Assembly (NCBI GenBank): GCA_030526935.1
Contig: JAUNBY010000163.1
Coordinates: forward strand, 1 to 6,908
DNA length: 6,908 nt
Source of the DNA: Clostridia bacterium
GTDB lineage: Bacteria > Bacillota > Clostridia > Christensenellales > Aristaeellaceae
Direction: 5' to 3'
This document shows, piece after piece, positions 1-5,880 of this stretch. A program made the translations under genes and the position numbers. The notes beneath the pieces are model-generated. The model made no database searches and was not told where the DNA came from. It saw only the letters and a program-made list of their open reading frames with translations. How positions within the stretch are numbered: the first letter of the stretch is position 1; each line of letters begins with the position of its first letter.

Positions 1-33
1 TCAAAAATATTTAAAGCATATATCATTATACAA

Positions 34-49
34 AAAGCGACCCCGCTTT
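34..49. terminator. Possible intrinsic terminator hairpin at the window start
   Basis: AAAGCG (34-39), loop ACCC, CGCTTT (44-49) form a perfect 6-bp stem. On the + strand it continues GTTC, so the U tract is short. Read on the minus strand the stem ends in five T. It could be the bidirectional terminator of a gene outside the window. No gene ending here is visible, so the call is weak. Confidence 0.35.
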
Positions 50-420
50 GTTCCCACGCGATTGCTGCGTCAGGCCGTTTACTGATAAAGAGACAACGCG
101 CATTTAATGCCGGGTTGGAACCGCGAGGATCAACGCATCCGTGGGCTGCCTCTCTCCGGCCAATTCATAGAATAGTTTTTCTTTTGCCTTCAATTTGATT
201 CGATAAGCTGAATTAGCGTGCATGGGCAATTTGCGCAGTATAAAAAATGTATATATTGATAGATTTTATCAAACTATATTTCGGATTTTCCCTGAAAAAC
301 GCCCTTTTTGGCGACGTTTGCAGCTAATTCTGATTAATAAAATCTAATAATAAATGAACCGATAGAGCATAAAAAAATACTTATATCAATTGGCAGATCA
401 TTTAACCAAAACTATAAACC

Positions 421-435
421 TTTATAATTTATAAA
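421..435. repeat. 15-bp AT-only palindrome
   Basis: TTTATAA, a central T, then TTATAAA make a perfect 7+1+7 inverted repeat. It lies about 160 bp upstream of the predicted tctC1 -35 element. It could be a regulator site, but in DNA this AT-rich such palindromes also arise by chance. Confidence 0.3.
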
Positions 436-592
436 TGTCATAAACATAACTGCCTTTTTGATATTATATCTATACAAAGTCAATAAAATTTTGCAAATGA
501 AATAATATTTATTAAATTAAGTTTTATATACTTTATGTGGTTTTTAACATATTTCTCTCGTTTTTTGAAAATAGCAACCGAATAGCGGAAGC

Positions 593-621
593 TTGACAAA
601 AATATTCTTTCAAAGTATTGT
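593..621 (+). promoter_or_regulatory. Sigma70-type promoter for the tct operon
   Basis: A perfect -35 hexamer TTGACA (593-598) is followed after 17 bp by TATTGT (616-621), which matches the -10 consensus at four of six positions. Transcription would start near 628, giving a leader of about 145 nt before tctC1. This is the only -35/-10 pair with ideal spacing that I found in the upstream region. The spacer holds an imperfect dyad, ATTCTTT-C-AAAGTAT (604-618), centred at 611. That placement would suit an operator. Confidence 0.6.
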
Positions 622-646
622 ATGGATAATTTCTGTTGACGGATTA

Positions 647-667
647 ATTTTCCATAAAACGGAAAAT
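647..667. promoter_or_regulatory. 7-7-7 inverted repeat in the tctC1 leader (candidate operator)
   Basis: ATTTTCC (647-653) and GGAAAAT (661-667) are perfect inverted copies separated by 7 bp. Centre 657 is about 30 bp downstream of the predicted transcription start. The arms and spacing suit a dimeric DNA-binding protein, or a weak RNA hairpin. The regulator is unknown; the LysR protein encoded downstream is one candidate. Confidence 0.4.
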
Positions 668-675
668 GACATTGG

Positions 676-690
676 AAGGCGTTCTGCCTT
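676..690. promoter_or_regulatory. Small inverted repeat in the tctC1 leader
   Basis: AAGGC (676-680), loop GTTCT, GCCTT (686-690) form a perfect 5-bp stem with a 5-nt loop. It lies 9 bp after the preceding dyad and well upstream of the ribosome site at 756-763. It may be an RNA hairpin in the leader or part of a composite operator. It is short enough to be chance. Confidence 0.3.
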
Positions 691-773
691 ACAGCACAGT
701 TCGGGAGATGCATGTTTATCCTGCTGTTGTGTTGTGGCTGTAATCAAATACATTCAAGGAGGGTACAAAGGTT

Positions 774-1772
774 ATGAAGAAGTTCAGTGCGTTGGTTGTT
801 TCTCTTTTGTTGGTAGCGTGTATGGCGACATCGGTGTTTGCGGCTTATCCTGAAAAGAACATTCAGGGAATTATCATGTGGGGTGCCGGCGGCGGTATGG
901 ACGGGGTTTCGCGCGCCATAAGCCCATTGGCTGAGAAGTATCTCGGCAAGACGATTATTCTGCAAAACAAGACTGGCGCGACGGGCGCTGTTGCTACGAC
1001 GATGGTGGCGAATCTCCCTGCGGATGGCTACACGCTGCTCTACGCAGCGGAAAATCCCGCCACATACCGTGTTCTGGGACTTTCTCCGCTTAGCTTCAAT
1101 GACTTTGAGCCAATCATCATCCCAGTTGAAGGTGCGGTCGTCATCTGCGTCAATCCGGATACTCCTTACAAGACTATGAAGGATCTTGTCGAGGCGGCGA
1201 AAAAGAACAACAAAATCAAGATGGGCACTTCCGGTACCGGAGGTCTTCCCTATGTCGCGGGAGCAATGATGAAAAATCTCCATGACATTCAGTTCAATAT
1301 GATTCAGTTCGACGGCGACGGCCCCGGCGCGACCGCTGTCATGGGCGGACACGCTGACGTGATGCCGCTCGCGCTTTCAACCTCCGTCGAATACATCAAG
1401 GCCGGCCGCCTGCGCGGACTGGCGGTGCTGCGTACTGAGCGCGTGCCTCAGCTTCCCGATGTGCCCGCAATCACAGAAATATACCCAGAATATAAGCAGT
1501 ATCTCCCGTGGGGGCCGTTTTATGGAGTGTTTGTAAAGAAAGGAACTCCGGCGGATATCGTGGCAAAGCTGACTGACGCCTTCACAAAAGCCTATGAAGA
1601 AGCTCGCTTTACAGAGTTCGTTGAAAATTCAGGCGGCTTCAAAATGGGGCTTACAGGCGATAAGGCAAAAGAATTCACAAAGAATTTCGAATCAACAGCC
1701 AGCTGGCTTATCTACAACGCCGGCGGCGCGAAGAAGTCTCCGGCAGAGTTCAACATTCCAGAACCGAAATAA
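774..1772 (+). CDS. tctC: TTT-family extracytoplasmic substrate-binding protein TctC (first copy)
   Basis: This is a 332-residue solute receptor of the tripartite tricarboxylate transporter (Bug/TctC) family, the usual length for the family. It binds a carboxylate outside the inner membrane and hands it to TctA/TctB. The N-terminus is a signal peptide (residues 1-23, VFA|AYPEKN). The first ligand loop reads MWGAGGGMD (35-43), at the place of the family's PF(A/P)GG..D motif, and the second reads GTSGTGGLP (151-159). NLPADGYTLL (80-89) and FVKKGTPAD (253-261) are also typical. The start is fixed by AAGGAGGG (756-763), 10 nt upstream of ATG. LVAC (13-16) also fits a lipobox, so lipid anchoring is possible. 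The protein is about 55% identical to the second copy by hand alignment. It is first in the operon, behind the promoter at 593. The family is secure; the substrate is unknown. Confidence 0.93.
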   Translation: MKKFSALVVSLLLVACMATSVFAAYPEKNIQGIIMWGAGGGMDGVSRAISPLAEKYLGKTIILQNKTGATGAVATTMVANLPADGYTLLYAAENPATYRVLGLSPLSFNDFEPIIIPVEGAVVICVNPDTPYKTMKDLVEAAKKNNKIKMGTSGTGGLPYVAGAMMKNLHDIQFNMIQFDGDGPGATAVMGGHADVMPLALSTSVEYIKAGRLRGLAVLRTERVPQLPDVPAITEIYPEYKQYLPWGPFYGVFVKKGTPADIVAKLTDAFTKAYEEARFTEFVENSGGFKMGLTGDKAKEFTKNFESTASWLIYNAGGAKKSPAEFNIPEPK

Positions 1773-1783
1773 GTTTTGACCAG

Positions 1784-1825
1784 AGAGGCCGCGTTGCCGC
1801 TTAAAGACGCGATAACGCGGCCTTT
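1784..1825 (+). terminator. Intra-operon hairpin between tctC1 and tctB (attenuator or mRNA stabiliser)
   Basis: AGGCCGCGTT (1786-1795) and AACGCGGCCT (1814-1823) form a perfect, GC-rich 10-bp stem with an 18-nt loop. A G-U and an A-U pair extend it to 1784/1825. It begins 11 nt after the tctC1 stop. Only a short TTTC follows, so termination is probably partial. In binding-protein transport operons such a structure commonly leaves more mRNA for the receptor than for the membrane subunits. That role here is inference. Confidence 0.6.
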
Positions 1826-1865
1826 CAGCAAACTGATTACCCAAAGAGAAGGAGGCTGATTCTTC

Positions 1866-2408
1866 ATGAGCAATCCTAAAGAGAGTCAGGAAATTAATAA
1901 TCTCAAGGCAGCAGTGGAAACAGAAAAGGAGACGGTACAGGATCTCTCCAGTTACGTCCCCGAAAAGCATCGAAAGCCAGGAGAGACTACCTTTGCAATA
2001 ATCGCGACGGTATTCGGCGTTCTCGGATATTATTTCGCGCTTGGCATGACAAGCGAAAATCTTTCCTCCCCATCGGTATTCCCAAAGCTCGCATCGATAA
2101 TTATCGTTATCTGCGGGGTGATCTGCATATACAGAGCTTGTAAAAAAGAGCCCCCTGAGGCCGGTTCGCCAAGCGTATTCAGGTATCTGCTTCCAAAGGA
2201 CGTTATCGTCGTGCTGGCGTTGCTGCTGGTCTACTGTATCGCCCTTCCTCGCCTGCACTTCATCCCGTCGTCTTATGCCTTCATGGTGATCGGCATGATA
2301 TATCTGCATAGAGGGAAAAATATATGGCAGTCGTTTCTAATTTCAGCGTGTGCTATGGCTGTCCTCGTTGCCGTCTTCCGTTATGTGTTTCTGGTTATTC
2401 TTCCGTAG
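1866..2408 (+). CDS. tctB: TTT small membrane subunit TctB
   Basis: This 180-residue protein is the small, poorly conserved membrane subunit that pairs with TctA. Hydrophobic segments lie near residues 43-60, 71-91, 112-128, 132-147 and 153-178. The SVFPKL (70-75) before the second segment and the C-terminal YVFLVILP resemble the usual TctB pattern of an FP near the start of the second helix and a final F...L.LP. The first 40 residues are hydrophilic and highly charged, longer than the few residues that typically precede the first helix in TctB. Positions 10, 13, 17, 24 and 27 are I/L/V in heptad register. AAGGAGG (1849-1855) lies 10 nt before ATG. Between tctC1 and tctA, the gene's position itself supports the call. 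tctA starts 12 nt after its stop. Confidence 0.85.
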   Translation: MSNPKESQEINNLKAAVETEKETVQDLSSYVPEKHRKPGETTFAIIATVFGVLGYYFALGMTSENLSSPSVFPKLASIIIVICGVICIYRACKKEPPEAGSPSVFRYLLPKDVIVVLALLLVYCIALPRLHFIPSSYAFMVIGMIYLHRGKNIWQSFLISACAMAVLVAVFRYVFLVILP

Positions 2409-2420
2409 GGGGGTATAGAT

Positions 2421-3914
2421 ATGCTGCAGAATTTTCAATACTTTTTGATTCCGTTTCTTGACTGGCAGGTGATGGCCCTCGTCTGGGCCGGTGTGTTCGC
2501 CGGTATCTGGGTAGGAGCCATTCCTGGCCTGTCAGGCACGATGGCTGTCTCTCTTCTCATCTCCTTTACCTTTTCATGGGAGCTGAATAACGCGCTTGCG
2601 CTGATGTGCGGAGTATTTGTCGGCGCTGTTTACGGCGGGGCGATTACCGCGATTCTGCTTAATATACCGGGAGCGCCGGCAGCCATTGCCACAGGCATGG
2701 AGGGTTATCCTCTGGCTCAGCGCGGGGAGGCTGGCAAGGCGATAGGACTTTGTACTACTGTGTCGCTCTTCGCAGGAATGGTTGGCGTAGCTGTGCTGGC
2801 ATGCGCTGCGCCGATAATCGCAAACTTTGCACTTAAATTCTCACCGCGTGATTTCTTTCTGCTCGCGCTCATGGGAGTTCTCCTCATAGGCAGCATAGGC
2901 GGAGGCGACCCCATCAAAGGAATAATGGCCGGTACAATAGGCATACTCATCAGCATGGTCGGTATGGATCCGTCTACAGGGGAGCTGCGCTACACCTTCG
3001 GCAATCTGCATCTCATGGCCGGTATCAGCTTTGTCACGGCGATGATCGGACTCTTTGGCATATCGGAGGCGCTGACGCAGTTCCGCAGCGGCGGCGGAGA
3101 TACGCCTAAACAAAACCTCAGCAAGATAGTCCCAGACCTTTCAACCTTCCTCAAATTCCTGCCTCTCGGTCTGCGTTCCGCGCTACTCGGCGTCTTTATC
3201 GGCGCGCTTCCGGGAACGGGAGGCGACGTGGCGGCGCTTCTGGCATACGACCAGGCAAAACGCACGACACGCAATCCATCAGCTCCCTTTGGGAAGGGAG
3301 CCTACGAGGGAATAGTGGCGCCGGAGACGGCAAACAAAGGCGCTATCGGAGGAGCCTTCATTCCGATGCTGACACTTGGTATTCCGGGAGACGCAATCAC
3401 TGCGATAATCATAGGCGGACTATTTATCCACGGCCTCAAGCCCGGGCCGATGCTGATGATCGAGACGCCGCATCTCTTCTGGATGATAGTCAGCATGCTG
3501 GTGATATCCAATGTGGCGCTCTTTGTCCTTGGACTGCTCAGCGTTAAGCCCTTTGCCAAAATAATCGAAATACCAAAGAGCATAATCATGCCGATAGTCA
3601 TTATCCTTTCGGTCATAGGAACATACGCGATACAGAACAGCGTTGTGGACATTTTCTATATGATCGGCTTCGGCGTGCTCGGTTACTTCATGCGGCTGTA
3701 CGGCTACGCGACGGGGCCAATGGTACTGGGAATAATCCTTGGACCGATGCTTGACGCAAACTACCGCCGTGCGATGCAGGGCGCTGAAAACGAGCTTCTT
3801 CCCTTCCTTGAAGGGTTTGTCTCCAGCCCAATAAGCCTTACGCTCTGTGTGTTCATCTTTGTGATGATCTTCTCGCAGACAAAAACGTACAAACGGTGGC
3901 GTGGGATTGCATGA
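2421..3914 (+). CDS. tctA: TTT large membrane permease TctA
   Basis: This 497-residue polytopic inner-membrane protein is the transport channel of the TTT system and is thought to work as an ion-coupled symporter. The length is normal and the family motifs are intact: GAIPGLSGT (32-40), YGGAITAILLNIPGAPAA (71-88) with GYPLAQRGEAGKA (95-107), the internally repeated GALPGTGG (261-268), FGKGAYEG (290-297), APETANKGA (300-308), TLGIPGD (318-324) and GLKPGP (338-343). Near the C-terminus LGPMLDANYRRAM (440-452) is also typical. ANKGA differs from the usual ANNA, and GIPGD from the commoner GIPGS. A G-rich ribosome site (AGGGGGG, 2407-2413) lies 7 nt before ATG. Its TGA stop overlaps the ATG of the next gene, which implies translational coupling. 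Confidence 0.96.
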   Translation: MLQNFQYFLIPFLDWQVMALVWAGVFAGIWVGAIPGLSGTMAVSLLISFTFSWELNNALALMCGVFVGAVYGGAITAILLNIPGAPAAIATGMEGYPLAQRGEAGKAIGLCTTVSLFAGMVGVAVLACAAPIIANFALKFSPRDFFLLALMGVLLIGSIGGGDPIKGIMAGTIGILISMVGMDPSTGELRYTFGNLHLMAGISFVTAMIGLFGISEALTQFRSGGGDTPKQNLSKIVPDLSTFLKFLPLGLRSALLGVFIGALPGTGGDVAALLAYDQAKRTTRNPSAPFGKGAYEGIVAPETANKGAIGGAFIPMLTLGIPGDAITAIIIGGLFIHGLKPGPMLMIETPHLFWMIVSMLVISNVALFVLGLLSVKPFAKIIEIPKSIIMPIVIILSVIGTYAIQNSVVDIFYMIGFGVLGYFMRLYGYATGPMVLGIILGPMLDANYRRAMQGAENELLPFLEGFVSSPISLTLCVFIFVMIFSQTKTYKRWRGIA

Positions 3915-4813
3915 GCCCCTATAAGAACCGGGAACTGCCGATATCGGTAAATACCAGGCTTGCCGCGTTGATCGGGTGGCCTCTCGGCCACTCGGCCTCC
4001 GCTGAGATGCACAACGATGCCTACGGCGCCATGGGGCTTGACGCAATTTACCTTCCGCTACCGGTGAAGCCGGAGAATGTGGACAGCGTGGTGAGAGCGA
4101 TGGAGACGATGGGATTTATGGGCTTTAATGTGACTATCCCGCACAAGGTCGCCGTAAAGGAGCTGATGGACGAGCTGCACCCCACCGCTTCAGAGTCGGG
4201 AGCGGTGAATACCGTGCTTTTCAAAGATGGGCGCAGGATAGGCTATAACACTGACGGTACCGGATTTGTCCATGCGCTGATAGAAAAAGGCGGATTCAAT
4301 CCATCCGGTAAAAGCTGTCTTATGATTGGAGCCGGCGGAGCCGCGCGCGGAGTCGCTTCTGCCCTCGCAATCGCCGGAGTGTCAAATTTTTTCGTCGCCA
4401 ACCGTGCGGAGGAATATGAGATGGCGGAGCGCCTTTCCGATGATATGAATGCGCTGCGCCCCGGAACGGCCAGGGCGTTGGCGCTTGATACAGAAAATGT
4501 AAAGGCGGCTCTTGCAGATACGGATTTTGTAGTTCACGCGACGCGCCTCGGTATGAGTCCGAACGAAAATACGGTAGCCTTTGACACATCGCTTCTTTCA
4601 TCACGCCATTTTGTCTGCGACGTTGTCTACAGCCCAAGGGAGACGCGCCTGCTGCGTGAGGCTGCGGCAAACGGCTGCCGGACGCTTGACGGAATGTGGA
4701 TGCTTGTATATCAGGGAGCCGAGGCCGTGCGTATATGGACGGGGATGGAGCCTCCCCTGTCGGTGATGGCCGCAGGGTGCGAACGCTTTCTTAACGATTC
4801 GCACAAATCGTAA
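3911..4813 (+). CDS. aroE: Shikimate/quinate dehydrogenase family oxidoreductase (AroE/YdiB-like)
   Basis: This cytoplasmic NAD(P)-dependent enzyme of 300 residues interconverts shikimate and 3-dehydroshikimate, or quinate and 3-dehydroquinate, in known family members. The substrate domain has IGWPLGHSAS (21-30; S28 and S30 in the shikimate-binding positions), GFNVTIPHK (71-79; catalytic K79), AVNT (98-101) and YNTDGTG (112-118; catalytic D115). The nucleotide domain has GAGGAARG (140-147). The C-terminal DGMWMLVYQGAE (260-271) carries the conserved Q268. After NR (164-165) comes AEEYEMAE rather than the NADP-type NRTxxR, and PNEN, SLL, GC.T.DG and WTG resemble YdiB. ATG 3911 forms an ATGA overlap with tctA; an in-frame GTG at 3896 lacks such support. 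Its place inside a transporter operon, without other aro genes, points to catabolism more than aromatic biosynthesis. That is inference. Confidence 0.9.
   Translation: MSPYKNRELPISVNTRLAALIGWPLGHSASAEMHNDAYGAMGLDAIYLPLPVKPENVDSVVRAMETMGFMGFNVTIPHKVAVKELMDELHPTASESGAVNTVLFKDGRRIGYNTDGTGFVHALIEKGGFNPSGKSCLMIGAGGAARGVASALAIAGVSNFFVANRAEEYEMAERLSDDMNALRPGTARALALDTENVKAALADTDFVVHATRLGMSPNENTVAFDTSLLSSRHFVCDVVYSPRETRLLREAAANGCRTLDGMWMLVYQGAEAVRIWTGMEPPLSVMAAGCERFLNDSHKS
4794..4811 (+). repeat. Small hairpin at the end of the dehydrogenase gene
   Basis: ACGATT (4794-4799), a 6-nt loop and AATCGT (4806-4811) form a perfect 6-bp stem that runs into the stop codon at 4811-4813. There is no U tract, so termination is unlikely. 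It might modestly affect mRNA ends between the dehydrogenase and tctC2, or be chance. Confidence 0.3.
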
Positions 4814-4860
4814 GTGCTGGTGCAGAATACAAAAACAACATGAAAGGAAGCAGCAGAACG

Positions 4861-5856
4861 ATGAAAAAAATATTAATTGCGGCGCTTTTTGCAGCTTTTA
4901 TGGCACAGGCAGCCTTTGCTGCATATCCGGAGAAGAATATTCAGGGAATTATCATGTGGGGCGCGGGAGGTGCGATGGATAACGTCGCCCGTGCGATAAC
5001 GCCAGTCGCCTCCAAAGAGCTTGGCAAAACGGTTATCATGCAGAATAGGACGGGAGCAACGGGAGCTATTGCCACAACTTTCGTCAATAATCTTCCGGCC
5101 GATGGCTACACTCTGTTATTCGGCGCTGAAAATCCCAACCTCTATAAAATTACCGGTCTCGCTAAGATAGACTATGCGGACTTTGACCCCGTGCTGCTGA
5201 TGATGGCTAACGTCGGAGTGGTAATTGTTCCGAAAGATTCGCCATATAAGGACTTCAAGGAATTAATCGAAGCCGCGGAATCAGGCAAGACGATCAAAAT
5301 GGGGTCGACCGGGCCGGGAGGGCTGCCATTTGTTGCAACGACAATGATCGAAAAAGTTCATGACGTTAAATTCCCGCAAATTCAATTTGACGGCGAGGGG
5401 CCGGCTGTAACGGCAATTATGGGCAAGCATATAGACGCCGTTGCGGTGGGGCTTCTTTCCTGCGCAAATTTTATCAACGGAGGCAACGTCCGCGCTCTTG
5501 CGGTTATTTCTCCCGAACGCGTACAGGCGATAAAGCAAGTTCCGGCAATCACCGAATACTATGAACAGCAATACAAGCCGTATCTCCCCTGGGGCGCCTT
5601 TTTCGGCGTCTTTGTGAAGAAGGGTACGCCGGCAGACGTTTATGACACGCTTCAAAAAGCCTATCTAAAAGCCTACAACGATCCTAAGTTCGATGAATTC
5701 GCCAATACGATGGGCGGAGTGAAACTCGGCCTCACCGGTGATGCTGCGCGCCAATACATAAAGCAGAACCAGTCGGTCAGTTCCTGGTTACTTTTTGACG
5801 CGGGCGGGGCTAAGGAATCGCCGGAAAAATTTGGCATTCCGCGTCCGGCGCATTAA
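4861..5856 (+). CDS. tctC: TTT-family extracytoplasmic substrate-binding protein TctC (second copy)
   Basis: This 331-residue TctC/Bug receptor is a paralogue of the operon's first gene, about 55% identical over some 309 mature residues by hand alignment. A clean signal peptide (residues 1-20, AFA|AYPEKN) has no cysteine, so this copy should be a soluble periplasmic protein. The ligand loops read MWGAGGAMD (32-40) and GSTGPGGLP (148-156). Divergence from copy one is strongest around residues 109-123 and 192-210; both may line the cleft, which would suit a different or broadened ligand range. ATG 4861 is preferred over in-frame ATG 4840 because AAAGGAAG (4843-4850) lies 10 nt upstream and the signal peptide then starts with MKK. 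It begins 47 nt after the dehydrogenase stop. No separate membrane subunits follow, so it probably shares TctA/TctB. Confidence 0.93.
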   Translation: MKKILIAALFAAFMAQAAFAAYPEKNIQGIIMWGAGGAMDNVARAITPVASKELGKTVIMQNRTGATGAIATTFVNNLPADGYTLLFGAENPNLYKITGLAKIDYADFDPVLLMMANVGVVIVPKDSPYKDFKELIEAAESGKTIKMGSTGPGGLPFVATTMIEKVHDVKFPQIQFDGEGPAVTAIMGKHIDAVAVGLLSCANFINGGNVRALAVISPERVQAIKQVPAITEYYEQQYKPYLPWGAFFGVFVKKGTPADVYDTLQKAYLKAYNDPKFDEFANTMGGVKLGLTGDAARQYIKQNQSVSSWLLFDAGGAKESPEKFGIPRPAH

Positions 5857-5863
5857 ATACAGA

Positions 5864-5880
5864 TAAGTTATAATAACTTA
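5864..5880 (+). promoter_or_regulatory. Palindrome containing TATAAT upstream of the LysR gene
   Basis: TAAGTTA (5864-5870), TAA, TAACTTA (5874-5880) make a perfect 7-3-7 inverted repeat. A perfect -10 hexamer TATAAT (5869-5874) sits at its centre. No good -35 is visible 16-18 bp upstream, which falls in the end of tctC2. It could be an activator-dependent or autoregulated promoter for the LysR gene, with the dyad as operator. Since TTATAA is self-complementary, part of the symmetry may be incidental. Confidence 0.4.

Larger units (their letters stand above)
1..592. other. Gene-poor upstream region: GC-rich block followed by AT-rich DNA
   Basis: I see no supportable gene here. The segment 51-160 is about 58% G+C by hand count, whereas 241-540 is only about 23% G+C, with many A and T runs. 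The GC-rich block has an uninterrupted minus-strand frame from 164 to the window edge (about 54 codons) but no convincing start or ribosome site. A small hairpin (CGCC 300-303, loop of six, GGCG 310-313) and an AT palindrome (421-435) lie in the AT-rich part. No tRNA-like fold, CRISPR array or transposase was recognised. The AT-rich part is plausibly regulatory or bent DNA upstream of the tct promoter; this is inference. Confidence 0.6.

Noticed and set aside
108..176. Short plus-strand frame starting ATG 108 (22 codons, MPGWNREDQRIR...)
   Set aside because: There is no clear ribosome site and it is very short; it opposes the longer minus-strand open frame, and neither can be shown to be coding.
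673..688. Sigma54-like GG-N10-GC element (GG 674-675, GC 686-687)
   Set aside because: Only about seven of ten key consensus positions match, and no upstream enhancer site or sigma54 activator gene is visible; the sigma70 pair at 593-621 is better.
480..713. Minus-strand 77-codon frame in the AT-rich upstream region, with an AGGA a few bases before its ATG
   Set aside because: The product is rich in K, I, N, F and Y as expected from AT-rich noncoding DNA, has no recognisable domain, and runs across the best promoter and the leader dyads of the tct operon.
593..853. Plus-strand 86-codon frame overlapping the promoter and the tctC1 start
   Set aside because: It begins inside the -35 element with a non-ATG start, has no ribosome site, and its end overlaps the signal peptide of tctC1 in another frame.
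744..1352. Minus-strand 202-codon frame opposite tctC1
   Set aside because: It is antisense to a clear TctC coding region and has biased R/H/S composition without a domain.
3896..3910. Earlier GTG start for the dehydrogenase
   Set aside because: It would add MAWDC with no conserved content and a longer overlap with tctA; the ATGA junction at 3911 is a typical coupled start.
4840..4860. Earlier ATG for tctC2
   Set aside because: There is no ribosome site before 4840, whereas AAAGGAAG lies between 4840 and 4861 at proper distance for ATG 4861.
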